The position numbers and the translations under genes were made by a program. A stretch of DNA of 54,580 bases. Origin: Prevotella sp. Its GTDB lineage: Bacteria; Bacteroidota; Bacteroidia; Bacteroidales; Bacteroidaceae. The notes below the pieces were generated by a model. The model saw only the letters and a program-made list of their open reading frames with translations. It ran no database searches and was not told the origin of the DNA. The stretch covers positions 1 through 54,580 of the forward strand of contig JALERP010000111.1 in NCBI GenBank assembly GCA_022764085.1. The letters are read 5' to 3'. This document shows positions 37,281 to 44,854 of this stretch, piece after piece (position 1 is the first letter of the stretch; each line of letters opens with the position of its first letter).

Positions 37281-38183
37281 ATGAAATACTTTACTAAGGA
37301 AGTGCAAATAGCACTTGTGGCCATTGTGGGTCTGGTGGTCCTTTTCTTCGGACTGCAGTTTCTCAAGGGAGTCAATCTTACGTCTTCTGACGCAAGATAC
37401 TACGCCAGGTTTGATGACATGAGCGGCTTGTCGGCAAATTGCCCCGTATATGCCGACGGATATAAGGTGGGTATCGTAAAGGATATCATCTTCAACTATG
37501 GCGGCGACCAGCCTAATTTGGCTGTTCTCGACATCGACTCACAGATGAGGTTGCCCAAGGGCACTTCAGCCGAGATTGAGTCTGACATGCTCGGAAATAT
37601 CAAGCTCAACCTTTTGCTTGCAAATAACCCCCGCGAGCGTATGAACCCGGGCGACACTATAGTTGGAGACATAAACAATGGGCTTATGGACAGGGTAGGG
37701 GCTATGGTGCCTGCCATCGAGAAAATCCTGCCCAAACTCGATTCCATTCTCTACAGTGTCAATATGCTGCTGGCAGATCCCGCCATCGCCAATTCCCTGC
37801 ATAATGTGGAAAAGATTACGGCCGACCTCATAGTAACCACGAGGCAGCTCAACACCATGATGGGAGGTGTCAACAAGCAGTTGCCACAGCTAATGGCCAA
37901 GGCAAACAATGTGATGGATAATACCGAGACCATCACGCGCAACCTCAGCGAGATTGATGTCCAGGGCACTATGAACCGCGTAAACCTCACTCTCGACAAC
38001 GTGCAGCAGATGACTGCCAAGCTCAATAGCAACGACGGTACTCTCGGACTCCTTATGCGCGACCCCTCGCTCTATCTCAACCTGAGCAACACCATGCAGA
38101 GCGCAAACGAACTGCTCATCGATCTCAAGGCTCATCCCAAGCGCTATGTCCACTTCTCCCTCTTTGGACGCAAGGACAAATAA
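37281..38183 (+). CDS. MCE-domain (MlaD-like) lipid transport protein
   Basis: A 300-aa membrane-anchored protein: one N-terminal transmembrane helix (about 10-29, IALVAIVGLVVLFFGLQFLK), then a single MCE domain (about 38-115). The MCE domain includes YYARFDDMSGLSANCPVYAD, GYKVGIVKDI and LPKGTSAEIESDMLGNIKLN. A long helical region with repeated asparagine/threonine heptads ends at SLYLNLSNTMQSANELLIDL. MCE proteins form hexameric rings that bind phospholipids between inner and outer membrane, with an ATP-binding MlaF and permease MlaE as partners. Neither partner is in the window. It is probably co-transcribed with the amidase and ends before a strong terminator. Confidence 0.88.
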   Translation: MKYFTKEVQIALVAIVGLVVLFFGLQFLKGVNLTSSDARYYARFDDMSGLSANCPVYADGYKVGIVKDIIFNYGGDQPNLAVLDIDSQMRLPKGTSAEIESDMLGNIKLNLLLANNPRERMNPGDTIVGDINNGLMDRVGAMVPAIEKILPKLDSILYSVNMLLADPAIANSLHNVEKITADLIVTTRQLNTMMGGVNKQLPQLMAKANNVMDNTETITRNLSEIDVQGTMNRVNLTLDNVQQMTAKLNSNDGTLGLLMRDPSLYLNLSNTMQSANELLIDLKAHPKRYVHFSLFGRKDK

Positions 38184-38218
38184 TTTGCCTGACGGGCATT
38201 TATTTATATTTTGTATAA

Positions 38219-38297
38219 ATTGCAAACGCTATTCTGAAAGTTTGACGTATTGCAAACGAATAGCTTGATTCATAAAGGATTTCAAATATTGCAAACC
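38219..38297 (+). repeat. ATTGCAAAC repeats upstream of dnaA
   Basis: ATTGCAAACG occurs at 38219-38228 and 38249-38258 (exactly 30 bp apart), and ATTGCAAACC at 38288-38297. A further GTGCAAACC lies near 38440. The first two are followed by GCTATTC and GAATAGC in inverted orientation. They lie in the 346-bp noncoding gap before dnaA. Confidence 0.75.
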
Positions 38298-38332
38298 GCT
38301 TTTGGCAGTTCATTCGCCAAAAGCGGTTTTGT
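38293..38332 (+). terminator. Strong intrinsic terminator after the MCE gene
   Basis: A perfect 14-bp stem AAACCGCTTTTGGC (38293-38306) / GCCAAAAGCGGTTT (38316-38329) with a 9-nt loop and flanking T-rich tail, about 110 bp after the MCE stop. It isolates dnaA from upstream transcription. Confidence 0.85.
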
Positions 38333-38491
38333 GTTCTAAGAGTTTGATACACAAAAGGTTTGAATTTTGCAAGTGTCACTTTTACATCTGTTGTGCGTGA
38401 AACATCATAAAATGCCTTTAATTAGGTAGTTAGGTGTGTGTGCAAACCAATGGCTAAAATATGTGAATTTGCATAATTCAAAAAAAAGTGC

Positions 38492-38499
38492 GAACTTTG
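38492..38499 (+). promoter_or_regulatory. Promoter -7 element for dnaA (GA variant)
   Basis: GAACTTTG with TTTG at 38468-38471 (20-bp spacer). The first base differs from the TAnnTTTG consensus used elsewhere here, which could make it weaker or regulated. It lies 30 bp before ATG 38530. Confidence 0.5.
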
Positions 38500-38529
38500 C
38501 AGCCGAATAACAATTTAAACGACAAGTCA

Positions 38530-39939
38530 ATGATAGAATCTCACAGAGCACTTTGGGACAAATGCCTAACCTTAATTAAGGACAATGTCACTGAGCAGCA
38601 ATATAATACGTGGTTTTCGCCCATCGTCTTCGAGTCTTTCTCCGAGAAGGACAAGACACTTTTGGTGCAGGTTCCAAGTCCGTATGTTTACGAGTACTTG
38701 GAAGAGTACTATATTGGCTTGTTGAGCAAGGTGCTCACGCGCTGTTTCGGCAATGGCGTGAGGCTCACCTATCGCATCGTGGCTGACAAGACACACGGTC
38801 TTACCACCGATGTGCAGGCTGGCGATGCTGTTGACATCGAGCGACCGCAGCCCACTGCCCGTGGCAACAAGTCGCCCTCGCCCTTAGATGCCGCCGTGCC
38901 ACAGGCCCTCAATCCTCATCTTAATCCTAAGCATACATTCAACAACTTCATTGAGGGCTTCAGCAACAAGCTCCCGCGCACCATCGGCATGTCCATTGCC
39001 GAGCATCCCGGAAAATCCACGTTCAATCCTTTTTATATGTACGGTCCGTCGGGATGCGGCAAGACTCACCTCATCAATGCCATAGGCGTGAGATGCAAGG
39101 AACTCTATCCCCAGAAGCGTGTGCTATATGTAAGTGCCCGCCTCTTTCAGGTGCAGTTCACTGATGCCGTACGCCAAAACACCACCAACGACTTCATCAA
39201 CTTCTATCAGAGCATCGACGTGCTCATCGTTGACGACATACAGGAGTGGGCGACTGCAACCAAGACGCTCGACACCTTCTTCCATATCTTCAATCATCTC
39301 TTCCGCAACGGCAAGCAGATTATCCTTGCCAGCGACCGCCCGCCGGTTGACCTGCAGGGAATGAAGGACCGCCTTCTCACCCGTTTCTCCTGCGGACTTA
39401 TCGCTGAGATGGAGAAACCTAACGTGGAGCTTTGTGTGGATATTCTGAAGAATAAGTGTCGTCGCGACGGACTTAAGATTCCTGAGGACGTGATTCGATA
39501 TATTGCCAACACTGCCAATGGCAGCGTGCGCGACTTGCAGGGGGTAATCAATTCGCTGCTTGCATATTCCGTGGTGTATAACAGTAATATAGATATGCGC
39601 CTTGCCGAGCGTGTCATCAAGCGTGCGGTGAAGATTGATAACCATCCCCTCACCGTGGATGATATCCTTGAGAAGGTGTGCAATCACTTTAATGTCACCC
39701 AGCAGAATGTCTTCAGCCGTAGTCGTAAGCGCGACTATGTACTGGTGCGTCAGGTGTCGATGTATCTTGCGCAGAAATACACTAAGATGCCTGCCTCGCG
39801 CATTGGTCAGCTCATTGGCAACCGTGACCATTCTACGGTCATTCATTCCTGCACGTCTATTGAAAACCGCCTGAAGGTTGACAAGGCTTTTTGTGAGGAA
39901 ATTTCAAGTATTGAAACAAGCTTTAGGATTAAGAATTAA
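38530..39939 (+). CDS. dnaA: Chromosomal replication initiator protein DnaA
   Basis: A 469-aa DnaA that binds DnaA boxes and melts the replication origin with ATP. The start is ATG 38530 (MIESHRALWDKCLTLIKDNV); the ORF-track extension of 14 codons covers the promoter and is not coding. Domain I (about 1-90) contains QQYNTWFSPIVFESF. The AAA+ domain has Walker A GPSGCGKTHL (172-181; most DnaA have GxxGLGKTH), Walker B VLIVDDIQ, sensor ASDRPPVDLQGMKDRLLTRF, and box VII. Domain IV ends with the DNA-binding signature ASRIGQLIGNRDHSTVIHSC. The last residues RIKN and the stop come from a TTAAGAA repeat. I see no TTATCCACA boxes beside it. Confidence 0.97.
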   Translation: MIESHRALWDKCLTLIKDNVTEQQYNTWFSPIVFESFSEKDKTLLVQVPSPYVYEYLEEYYIGLLSKVLTRCFGNGVRLTYRIVADKTHGLTTDVQAGDAVDIERPQPTARGNKSPSPLDAAVPQALNPHLNPKHTFNNFIEGFSNKLPRTIGMSIAEHPGKSTFNPFYMYGPSGCGKTHLINAIGVRCKELYPQKRVLYVSARLFQVQFTDAVRQNTTNDFINFYQSIDVLIVDDIQEWATATKTLDTFFHIFNHLFRNGKQIILASDRPPVDLQGMKDRLLTRFSCGLIAEMEKPNVELCVDILKNKCRRDGLKIPEDVIRYIANTANGSVRDLQGVINSLLAYSVVYNSNIDMRLAERVIKRAVKIDNHPLTVDDILEKVCNHFNVTQQNVFSRSRKRDYVLVRQVSMYLAQKYTKMPASRIGQLIGNRDHSTVIHSCTSIENRLKVDKAFCEEISSIETSFRIKN

Positions 39940-39942
39940 GAG
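39928..39942 (+). repeat. TTAAGAA-type repeat at dnaA stop
   Basis: ATTAAGAATTAAGAG supplies the last codons and stop of dnaA. Confidence 0.65.
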
Positions 39943-39957
39943 TTTTCTTTATTATAA

Positions 39958-40039
39958 AACACAGAGTCACAGAGTCACTGAGAATATATTTTTAAGTTAT
40001 CAGAAGATACAGAGAATTAAAACTCTGTGACTCTGTGTT
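39958..40039. repeat. Perfect 18-bp CACAGAG inverted repeat after dnaA
   Basis: AACACAGAGTCACAGAGT (39958-39975) is exactly complementary to ACTCTGTGACTCTGTGTT (40022-40039), with a 46-nt loop. It lies between convergent dnaA and the TonB receptor and could end transcription from both sides. Confidence 0.88.
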
Positions 40040-40047
40040 CAGTATAT

Positions 40048-40080
40048 AATTAAGAGTTAAGAATTAAGAGTTAATAATTT
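40048..40080 (+). repeat. TTAAGAA-type tandem repeat
   Basis: AATTAAGAGTTAAGAATTAAGAG-type tract between two inverted-repeat elements. Confidence 0.75.
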
Positions 40081-40317
40081 AACACAAAGACACAAAGGAA
40101 CAAAGTTTTTTTAGAAACAAAGATAACAAGCGACTTAAAAGTCGCCACAAAGCCTTGCGGGTTGATAACTTTGTGGCCTTGGTAATTAAATCTTTGTGGC
40201 CTTTGTCAAAGTAGCTTTAGCTGCTCTTTGTATCTTTCGCTCCCGAAAAAACATTGTGTCTTTGTTCCTTTGTGTTTAAAATAAAAAACTCTGTGCCTCT
40301 GTAACTCTGTGTTCAAT
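40081..40317. repeat. Nested inverted-repeat cluster (ACACAAAGG / GCGACTT / CCACAAAG)
   Basis: The outer arms ACACAAAGGAACAAAG (40090-40105) and CTTTGTTCCTTTGTGT (40260-40275) are perfectly complementary. Inside are GCGACTTAAAAGTCGC (40130-40145) and CCACAAAG/CTTTGTGG (40145-40152, 40169-40176), plus further CTTTGTGGCC copies. An extra ACTCTGTG...CTCTGTGTTC copy ends the region (40287-40314). Together with 39958-40080 this fills the 390-bp gap; no gene is seen. Confidence 0.8.
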
Positions 40318-40331
40318 CAAAAATAATTCAA

Positions 40332-42401
40332 TCAAAACTCAAAGCTCGCACCAGCCATTACCCATGTTCCAGGCTGTGGAATATTTCCATAGTCCACATA
40401 CATCTTGTCAAACAAGTTGTTGGCTTCTAAGTATAACTTATACTTAGGCGCGTTCCACGACAATCTCACATCCACAATAGAATAAGGTTTGTAGTCGCAA
40501 ACATTGCCGTCCACGTCGCTGTATGTGCCCATACGGTCCTGGTACCTGTAGTTGATGCCGAGGTCAAGCCCTTTCCATATATGCAGCTGCAGGTTGCCCA
40601 CCAACTTATGGCGCAGGTACTCCAGAGTGTATTTGCTCTGTATGCCCTCAACTTCCTTCTGGTCCTGGTCGAGATACATGTAGCTGATGTTAAATGATTT
40701 CAGCGTGTTCTGCCCGGGAATCATACGCCTGAAGTCAAGCGAAATGTTGGCTTGCACACCGAGAGTGTTTATCTTCGTGAAGTTAACCGACTTCCATACG
40801 GCGTCTTCCCCTTCCTTCGTGTCGAGAATCCAGTCGATGATGTTCTTGCTGTGATTATGGAACACGCTTGCCGATGCAGTCACTCCGCCGTGTGCATACT
40901 TGATGCCGCCTTCCAAAGCCGCCAGTTCTTCGGGCTTCAGGTATTTGTCAGCCTTATGTCCACCCACCGAATAGTAAAGTTCAGTAACCGAAGGCATCCT
41001 CAGCGACGTGTTATACGAGGCATACACCTTCCAGTCGTTGCCAATGCGGTAGCTCACATCCACACCAGGATATACCTTCATGCTCATGTAGTTCCATGAG
41101 TTCTTCACAGCCACGAGTCCTGCAGACAGCGTGAATCTCTCAAGTATGATGTTGTGCTCCAGCATGAAACTGATGTTGGTGCGGTTAAGGCCGTATTCAT
41201 ACATCCTGTCGGTGCCGCTGATGTGTTTCGGCTCGCCGAGCGGTTCGCCCAGGTTTCCGCTCACGAGGTCCTCGTTTCTTAGTTCCGCCCCTATTGCGGT
41301 GCGCCCGAGAATCCAGTCTAAGTATCCGTTGAGGTTCACCCCGAACACATCCGTGCGGTGGTAGTTGAAGGGATACTTGTCGGCAGCCCCGCGGAAGAGT
41401 TCAAACCGGTCCTCGTTGTGGTTCCAGTAGATCGACGGTTTCATATGGAATAGGCCGTTCTTGTTCTCCGCCTGGATTGCGGTGTAGGTCTTGAGCGTGT
41501 GCTCATACTGGTCGTCCCACTTCACACCGTAGAACGTGTTCGAGCCCCAGTCCTTTGCCGACAGTCCCGCGTGCCATTTCACCAGCACGTCCTCGTCGCT
41601 GTAGTTACCCTGGTAGAACACCTTGCCGCCCTTGTAGTCGGCGTTCAGTCCTCCCGCCTTGTTGCGGCTGTAGCCGTCGGAGCGTGTGTAGCTTCCCGAC
41701 AACTGGTTGTTCCAGTAGCCCGACTTCACGTTGGCCCTTGCTCCGGCTGACAGGTAGCCGTAGCTTCCTCCTTCCACGTGAGCCGACGCGCTGCTCTTCT
41801 CCCTCGGACGTGTCACGATGTTGATGGCTCCCACGAGTGACGATGTGCCATACACACGTCCTGCAGGACCCTCGAGCACCTCAATGCGCTCAATCTCGCT
41901 GATGTCAACGGGAAAGTCAAAGGCGTTGTGTCCGCTTTGCGGGTCACAGATGTTGATACCGTTAAGTAGGATTGCGATTTGCTCATAGTTGCCTCCACGG
42001 ATGCTGACGTCGGTCTGCGCTCCAATCGGTCCGCGCTGACGGACATCCACTCCTGCTGCGTATTTCAGCAAATCATTAACACTTTGTACCGGCGCAGCCT
42101 GAATATCGCTGCGTTCTAGTACAGTTACCATTCTCGCTGCCTGGTTGCGGGTCATAGGTGCTCTCGAACCCATGACGTTCACCTCTTCGAGAGTCATCTC
42201 GCGGTCGGTCTTGGTGGCGATGGTGTCGGCAGTCACTGGCTTTACGCTCACGCTCTCGGCGCTTGCGTATGTCAGCGTCGCTACGCTCAGCGTGCTGATG
42301 ATCACCTCACGTCCAAGACAGGCCAACAGCGAGTAACCCTTGCGTCCAAATCTCTTGAACACAATCACTCCAGGCTTCCTTCTTGAATTGTTTTTGTACA
42401 T
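40332..42401 (-). CDS. TonB-dependent outer-membrane receptor (BtuB/Cir-like)
   Basis: A 689-aa TonB-dependent receptor. It begins with an extended N-terminus rich in basic residues (VFKRFGRKGYSLLACLGREV) before the hydrophobic core IISTLSVATLTYASA, a form common in Bacteroidetes receptors. The TonB-box region and plug domain follow (LEEVNVMGSRAPMTRNQAAR to about 200), with SVNDLLKYAAGVDVRQRGPI, VSIRGGNYEQIAILLNGINI and VLEGPAGRVYGTSSLVGAIN. The barrel ends VDYGNIPQPGTWVMAGASFEF with terminal Phe. It lacks the carboxypeptidase-like N-domain and SusD partner of glycan systems, so a small ligand such as a corrinoid, iron chelate or metal is more likely. Vitamin B12 would fit nrdJ and meaB but is speculative. 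Confidence 0.88.
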   Translation of the reverse strand: MYKNNSRRKPGVIVFKRFGRKGYSLLACLGREVIISTLSVATLTYASAESVSVKPVTADTIATKTDREMTLEEVNVMGSRAPMTRNQAARMVTVLERSDIQAAPVQSVNDLLKYAAGVDVRQRGPIGAQTDVSIRGGNYEQIAILLNGINICDPQSGHNAFDFPVDISEIERIEVLEGPAGRVYGTSSLVGAINIVTRPREKSSASAHVEGGSYGYLSAGARANVKSGYWNNQLSGSYTRSDGYSRNKAGGLNADYKGGKVFYQGNYSDEDVLVKWHAGLSAKDWGSNTFYGVKWDDQYEHTLKTYTAIQAENKNGLFHMKPSIYWNHNEDRFELFRGAADKYPFNYHRTDVFGVNLNGYLDWILGRTAIGAELRNEDLVSGNLGEPLGEPKHISGTDRMYEYGLNRTNISFMLEHNIILERFTLSAGLVAVKNSWNYMSMKVYPGVDVSYRIGNDWKVYASYNTSLRMPSVTELYYSVGGHKADKYLKPEELAALEGGIKYAHGGVTASASVFHNHSKNIIDWILDTKEGEDAVWKSVNFTKINTLGVQANISLDFRRMIPGQNTLKSFNISYMYLDQDQKEVEGIQSKYTLEYLRHKLVGNLQLHIWKGLDLGINYRYQDRMGTYSDVDGNVCDYKPYSIVDVRLSWNAPKYKLYLEANNLFDKMYVDYGNIPQPGTWVMAGASFEF

Positions 42402-42430
42402 TTTTTGTTACTAAAGTTAAAAAACGGCGG

Positions 42431-42438
42431 CAAAGGTA
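42431..42438 (-). promoter_or_regulatory. Promoter -7 element for the TonB receptor
   Basis: Minus-strand TACCTTTG with minus-strand TTTG at 42459-42462 (20-bp spacer), 29 bp before the start. It is divergent from the promoter at 42481. No room is left for a riboswitch. Confidence 0.7.
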
Positions 42439-42480
42439 CAACTTTTCCTTCGATTATGCAAATAATTCGGATTTTTTTTC

Positions 42481-42488
42481 TAACTTTG
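42481..42488 (+). promoter_or_regulatory. Promoter -7 element for leader RNA / first LytTR gene
   Basis: TAACTTTG followed by GCATCC, the same context as other promoters here. It reads into a 460-bp region without a credible ORF before the LytTR gene. Confidence 0.6.
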
Positions 42489-42493
42489 CATCC

Positions 42494-42898
42494 GACTCCA
42501 AGCCCAACGCCGATGTAACAGAGGATGAAGCTTGCAATGCTGAAGCCTTTGTGAGGGTGGCAGGGATGGGAGTCAAGACATAATTTAGGCGTTTACACGG
42601 CGCTCTGTTTGAGACACACTGGAATCTTGCAAACCTCCATATATCAAAGTCTTGAACTTAGCAACGGTAGATGCCCAGGGTGTGATGTATCACAACCAAA
42701 TCAGGATATTATGCATATTATATATGTATAGTGCATACCTTGTATTGTTTGGGGTGCTGCCTGTACGTATTTGTATGTTGTCCCTTGGTCGTGTCTTCAT
42801 ATCGGCGTGGGCTTCTGGCGTTGTCTGTTCAACTTTGATAGGCAATTGCAAGAGCCTCAGTGTGTGGAACGGACAACCGATGGTTCCACGCTTTTTTT
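42494..42898 (+). ncRNA. Candidate structured leader / non-coding RNA upstream of LytTR gene
   Basis: A transcript from the promoter at 42481 would run about 400 nt to an intrinsic terminator. I see four helices. A 5' hairpin closes with GACTCC (42494-42499) and GGAGTC (42569-42574). A long-range helix pairs AAGCCCAACGCCGAT (42500-42514) with ATCGGCGTGGGCTT (42801-42814), 14 pairs and one bulged A. GTTGTCTGTTC (42820-42830) pairs with GAACGGACAAC (42867-42877). The terminator stem (42862-42870/42883-42891) shares GAAC with the previous helix, so the two exclude each other, as in attenuators and riboswitches. No ORF in the region looks real, and I recognise no known RNA class (not tmRNA, RNase P or SRP RNA). 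Confidence 0.5.
42862..42898 (+). terminator. Intrinsic terminator upstream of the first LytTR gene
   Basis: A 9-bp stem GTGTGGAAC/GTTCCACGC with a 12-nt loop, followed by seven T. It ends 54 bp before the LytTR start, so readthrough would be needed to express that gene from the upstream promoter. Confidence 0.8.
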
Positions 42899-42952
42899 GT
42901 GCTCTTGAATATTATCTGACTATTTTTTTTATTAGGAAAGTATAGGTTAGTA

Positions 42953-43309
42953 ATGAGGAAAGTCTATATAAAGAACAGGGACGAGCTTATTGTCCTGCAT
43001 CCTGACTCCGTGGCGTATATGCTTGCCGACGGCAACTATACCAAGATTGTGTATATCAGCGGTGTGCAGGTGGTGCTCACTATGGGCATCACCAAGGTGG
43101 AGCAACTCTTCGCCGAGTCCATCGACTCCGACAACACTTGCGAGTTTGTAAGGCTTGGTCGGAGTCTTGTCATCAACCAGAACTTCCTTCACCACATCAA
43201 TGTGGCGAAGCAGAAGCTAACCCTCTTCGACGGCAACAAGAGCACTCTGACACTCCAGCTCCCCAAGCAGCTCCTGAAAACCTACAAGGCGGAACTCACC
43301 GAAGGGTAG
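42953..43309 (+). CDS. Stand-alone LytTR-domain DNA-binding regulator (copy 1)
   Basis: A 118-aa protein that is essentially one LytTR domain, a beta-rich DNA-binding fold that recognises paired direct repeats about 21 bp apart. Typical features are the start MRKVYIKNRDELIVLHPDSV, YMLADGNYTKIVYISG, a central TMGITKVEQLF, FVRLGRSLVINQNFLHHINV, and LTLQLPKQLLKTYKAEL at the end. There is no receiver or membrane domain, so the input is unknown and may be the leader RNA upstream. It resembles the second LytTR protein (54081-54440) along its whole length. Its 3' end overlaps the 3' end of the reverse-strand ATPase gene by 14 bp. Confidence 0.85.
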   Translation: MRKVYIKNRDELIVLHPDSVAYMLADGNYTKIVYISGVQVVLTMGITKVEQLFAESIDSDNTCEFVRLGRSLVINQNFLHHINVAKQKLTLFDGNKSTLTLQLPKQLLKTYKAELTEG

Positions 43310-44654
43310 TCCCGCCCGCGGTCATCACACTTCCTCCATCCTCAGCAGTTCCCATCCCACGAACTGCATAATAATCTTGTGCATCTGTGTGCCCTGGCGC
43401 AGTGCCTCCACTCCTGAAAGTATTTGTAATATGTTTTCTTGCATTGTTGTTCGGAATGCCGAGGATGATCATTGATCCGTTGGTTTCCTTAGTAATGGTC
43501 AGCAAACCGTAGTAGTACAACAGGCTTGGGAAAAGCTCAGGTTTGGTGATATCCATTATTGAAAAAGACGTCTCTATTGTCGCTGTAATCTCCCCTTTTT
43601 CAATAATTTCATTCATCATATCCTGCCGTTCCCCATCGGACTTGTCAAGTTTTATCAGTCCCCTGAGCTTGTTGTAGTCGGTCTTTGTATTCGGGTCGAG
43701 CATTATCTCCGGTGCTTGACCGTAGGAGACATAGTTCCTGAGATAATACATCACCATGTCGCAGTTGAACATATGCACATCACTTTTGAGGCATTCCTTG
43801 GCGAAGCAGTAGTTGTCATACCACGGCTTCATCTCCTCAATCATCGCCTCTATGTCGCCTCCGGCTGGCAGCATCCCCACCTCCTTATAATAAGTGAACA
43901 TCTTGCGAACGTCCTCAGTGGAGAATCCGAGCATCTTGTCCAGTTCAGGAGCCATCGACACGTTCCATCCGATGTTGAATCCGCTTGTGAGGTCATCGAG
44001 AGTCACGGGGCTCACTCCCGTGAGGAATATGCGCTCAAACATACCCTTGAATTTCTTGAATATGCCACGGTAGAATCCGTCGGCATGGGTCATCTTGTGG
44101 TATATGTCCTCGCCATGCTCAGTCAGTACCACATTGGTGAAGTTGTCATATTCGTCGATGATAAGATACAGCGGATGCCCGTGCTTCCTCGCCATGTTGT
44201 TCAGGAGGTTCAGCTTCTGGCTGGCGGAGTTCGACTCTTCCAGTTTCCTTACCTTTGCTTCTGGGTAGTCATCGCGGTAAGTGTCGATGAAGTCGTCCAA
44301 CTGGTCACTGCAGTACGAGTTAAACTCCTCTGGCAGAGAGTCGATATCTCCCTGTATGCGTGAGAAGTCGAGATACAGCACCTGGTATTTGTTTCGCAGC
44401 GGAGTAGGGTGCGTTCCCACCCACAGGTTGCCGAACAGCTCATCAAAGCGTCCCTCCATCGCCTTATCATAATAAGCCTGCATCATACTGATAAACAGGC
44501 TCTTGCCAAAGCGGCGTGGGCGTATGAATATCAGGGTGCGAGGCTGGCTTTCCAATTCCTCCAAGTACATTGTCTTGTCAACATAGTACAAGTCATCTTT
44601 CCTTACCGACAAGAAGTCGGACACTCCGTATGGTATTTGTCTTATTCCTTCCAT
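43296..44654 (-). pseudogene. AAA-ATPase-like/PD-(D/E)XK protein with nuclease domain deleted
   Basis: A 452-aa ORF of the common Bacteroidetes family with an N-terminal AAA-ATPase-like domain and a C-terminal PD-(D/E)XK nuclease domain. The ATPase part is intact: IPYGVSDFLSVRKDDLYYVD, Walker A-like IFIRPRRFGKSLFISMM, Walker B-like LYLIIDEYDNFTN, and FLTGVSPVTLDDLTSGFN. After GIPNNNARKHITNTF the frame ends in a low-complexity tail (SGGTAPGHTDAQDYYAVRGM). The family's true C-terminus (LRQGTQMHKIIMQFVGWELL, then RMEEV and stop at 43325) is present in another frame immediately there. The roughly 110-residue nuclease domain is therefore missing, with a frame change at the junction. The promoter is at 44680-44687. 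Confidence 0.8.
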
Positions 44655-44679
44655 TATGCCTTATGATTTAAATCCGCCA

Positions 44680-44687
44680 CAAAAGTA
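44680..44687 (-). promoter_or_regulatory. Promoter -7 element for the ATPase gene
   Basis: Minus-strand TACTTTTG with minus-strand TTTG at 44708-44711 (20-bp spacer), 25 bp before the start. Confidence 0.65.
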
Positions 44688-44747
44688 CGAATAAAATCCG
44701 AAACCGCCAAATGTTTCCCCGCTTTTTTTGTTTTGTCCACATATTAT

Positions 44748-44854
44748 CACAGATTAACACAGATTTTTATAACAAATGTTATTATTATCACAGATTACAA
44801 TCAATCACCAATCAATAATCCGAGCCGCAGGCTCTAAATCTGTGTTAATCTGTG
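44748..44854. repeat. Perfect 19-bp CACAGATTAACACAGATTT inverted repeat
   Basis: CACAGATTAACACAGATTT (44748-44766) is exactly complementary to 44836-44854. The inner loop carries a small hairpin GAGCC-GCA-GGCTC (44822-44834) one base from the right arm. It lies in the 880-bp noncoding region between the ATPase gene and the dockerin operon. Confidence 0.88.

Noticed and set aside
38184-38529. Chromosomal origin (oriC) beside dnaA
   Set aside because: I found no TTATCCACA-type DnaA boxes. The ATTGCAAAC repeats alone are not enough, and skew cannot be judged from this window.
42383-42583. 66-aa plus-strand ORF spanning the divergent promoters
   Set aside because: It begins upstream of the promoter at 42481 and covers both -7 elements.
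42500-42814. Invertible promoter segment flanked by inverted repeats
   Set aside because: The arms differ by a bulged base, no promoter lies inside, and no invertase gene is nearby. An RNA helix explains them better.
42652-42945. 97-aa plus-strand ORF before the first LytTR gene
   Set aside because: It has a TTG start and no ribosome-binding context, and it runs through the RNA helices and the terminator. The composition looks like a random frame.
44720-44760. DnaA boxes (TGTCCACAT, TTATCACAG)
   Set aside because: They mismatch the consensus and are part of the CACAGATT inverted repeat.
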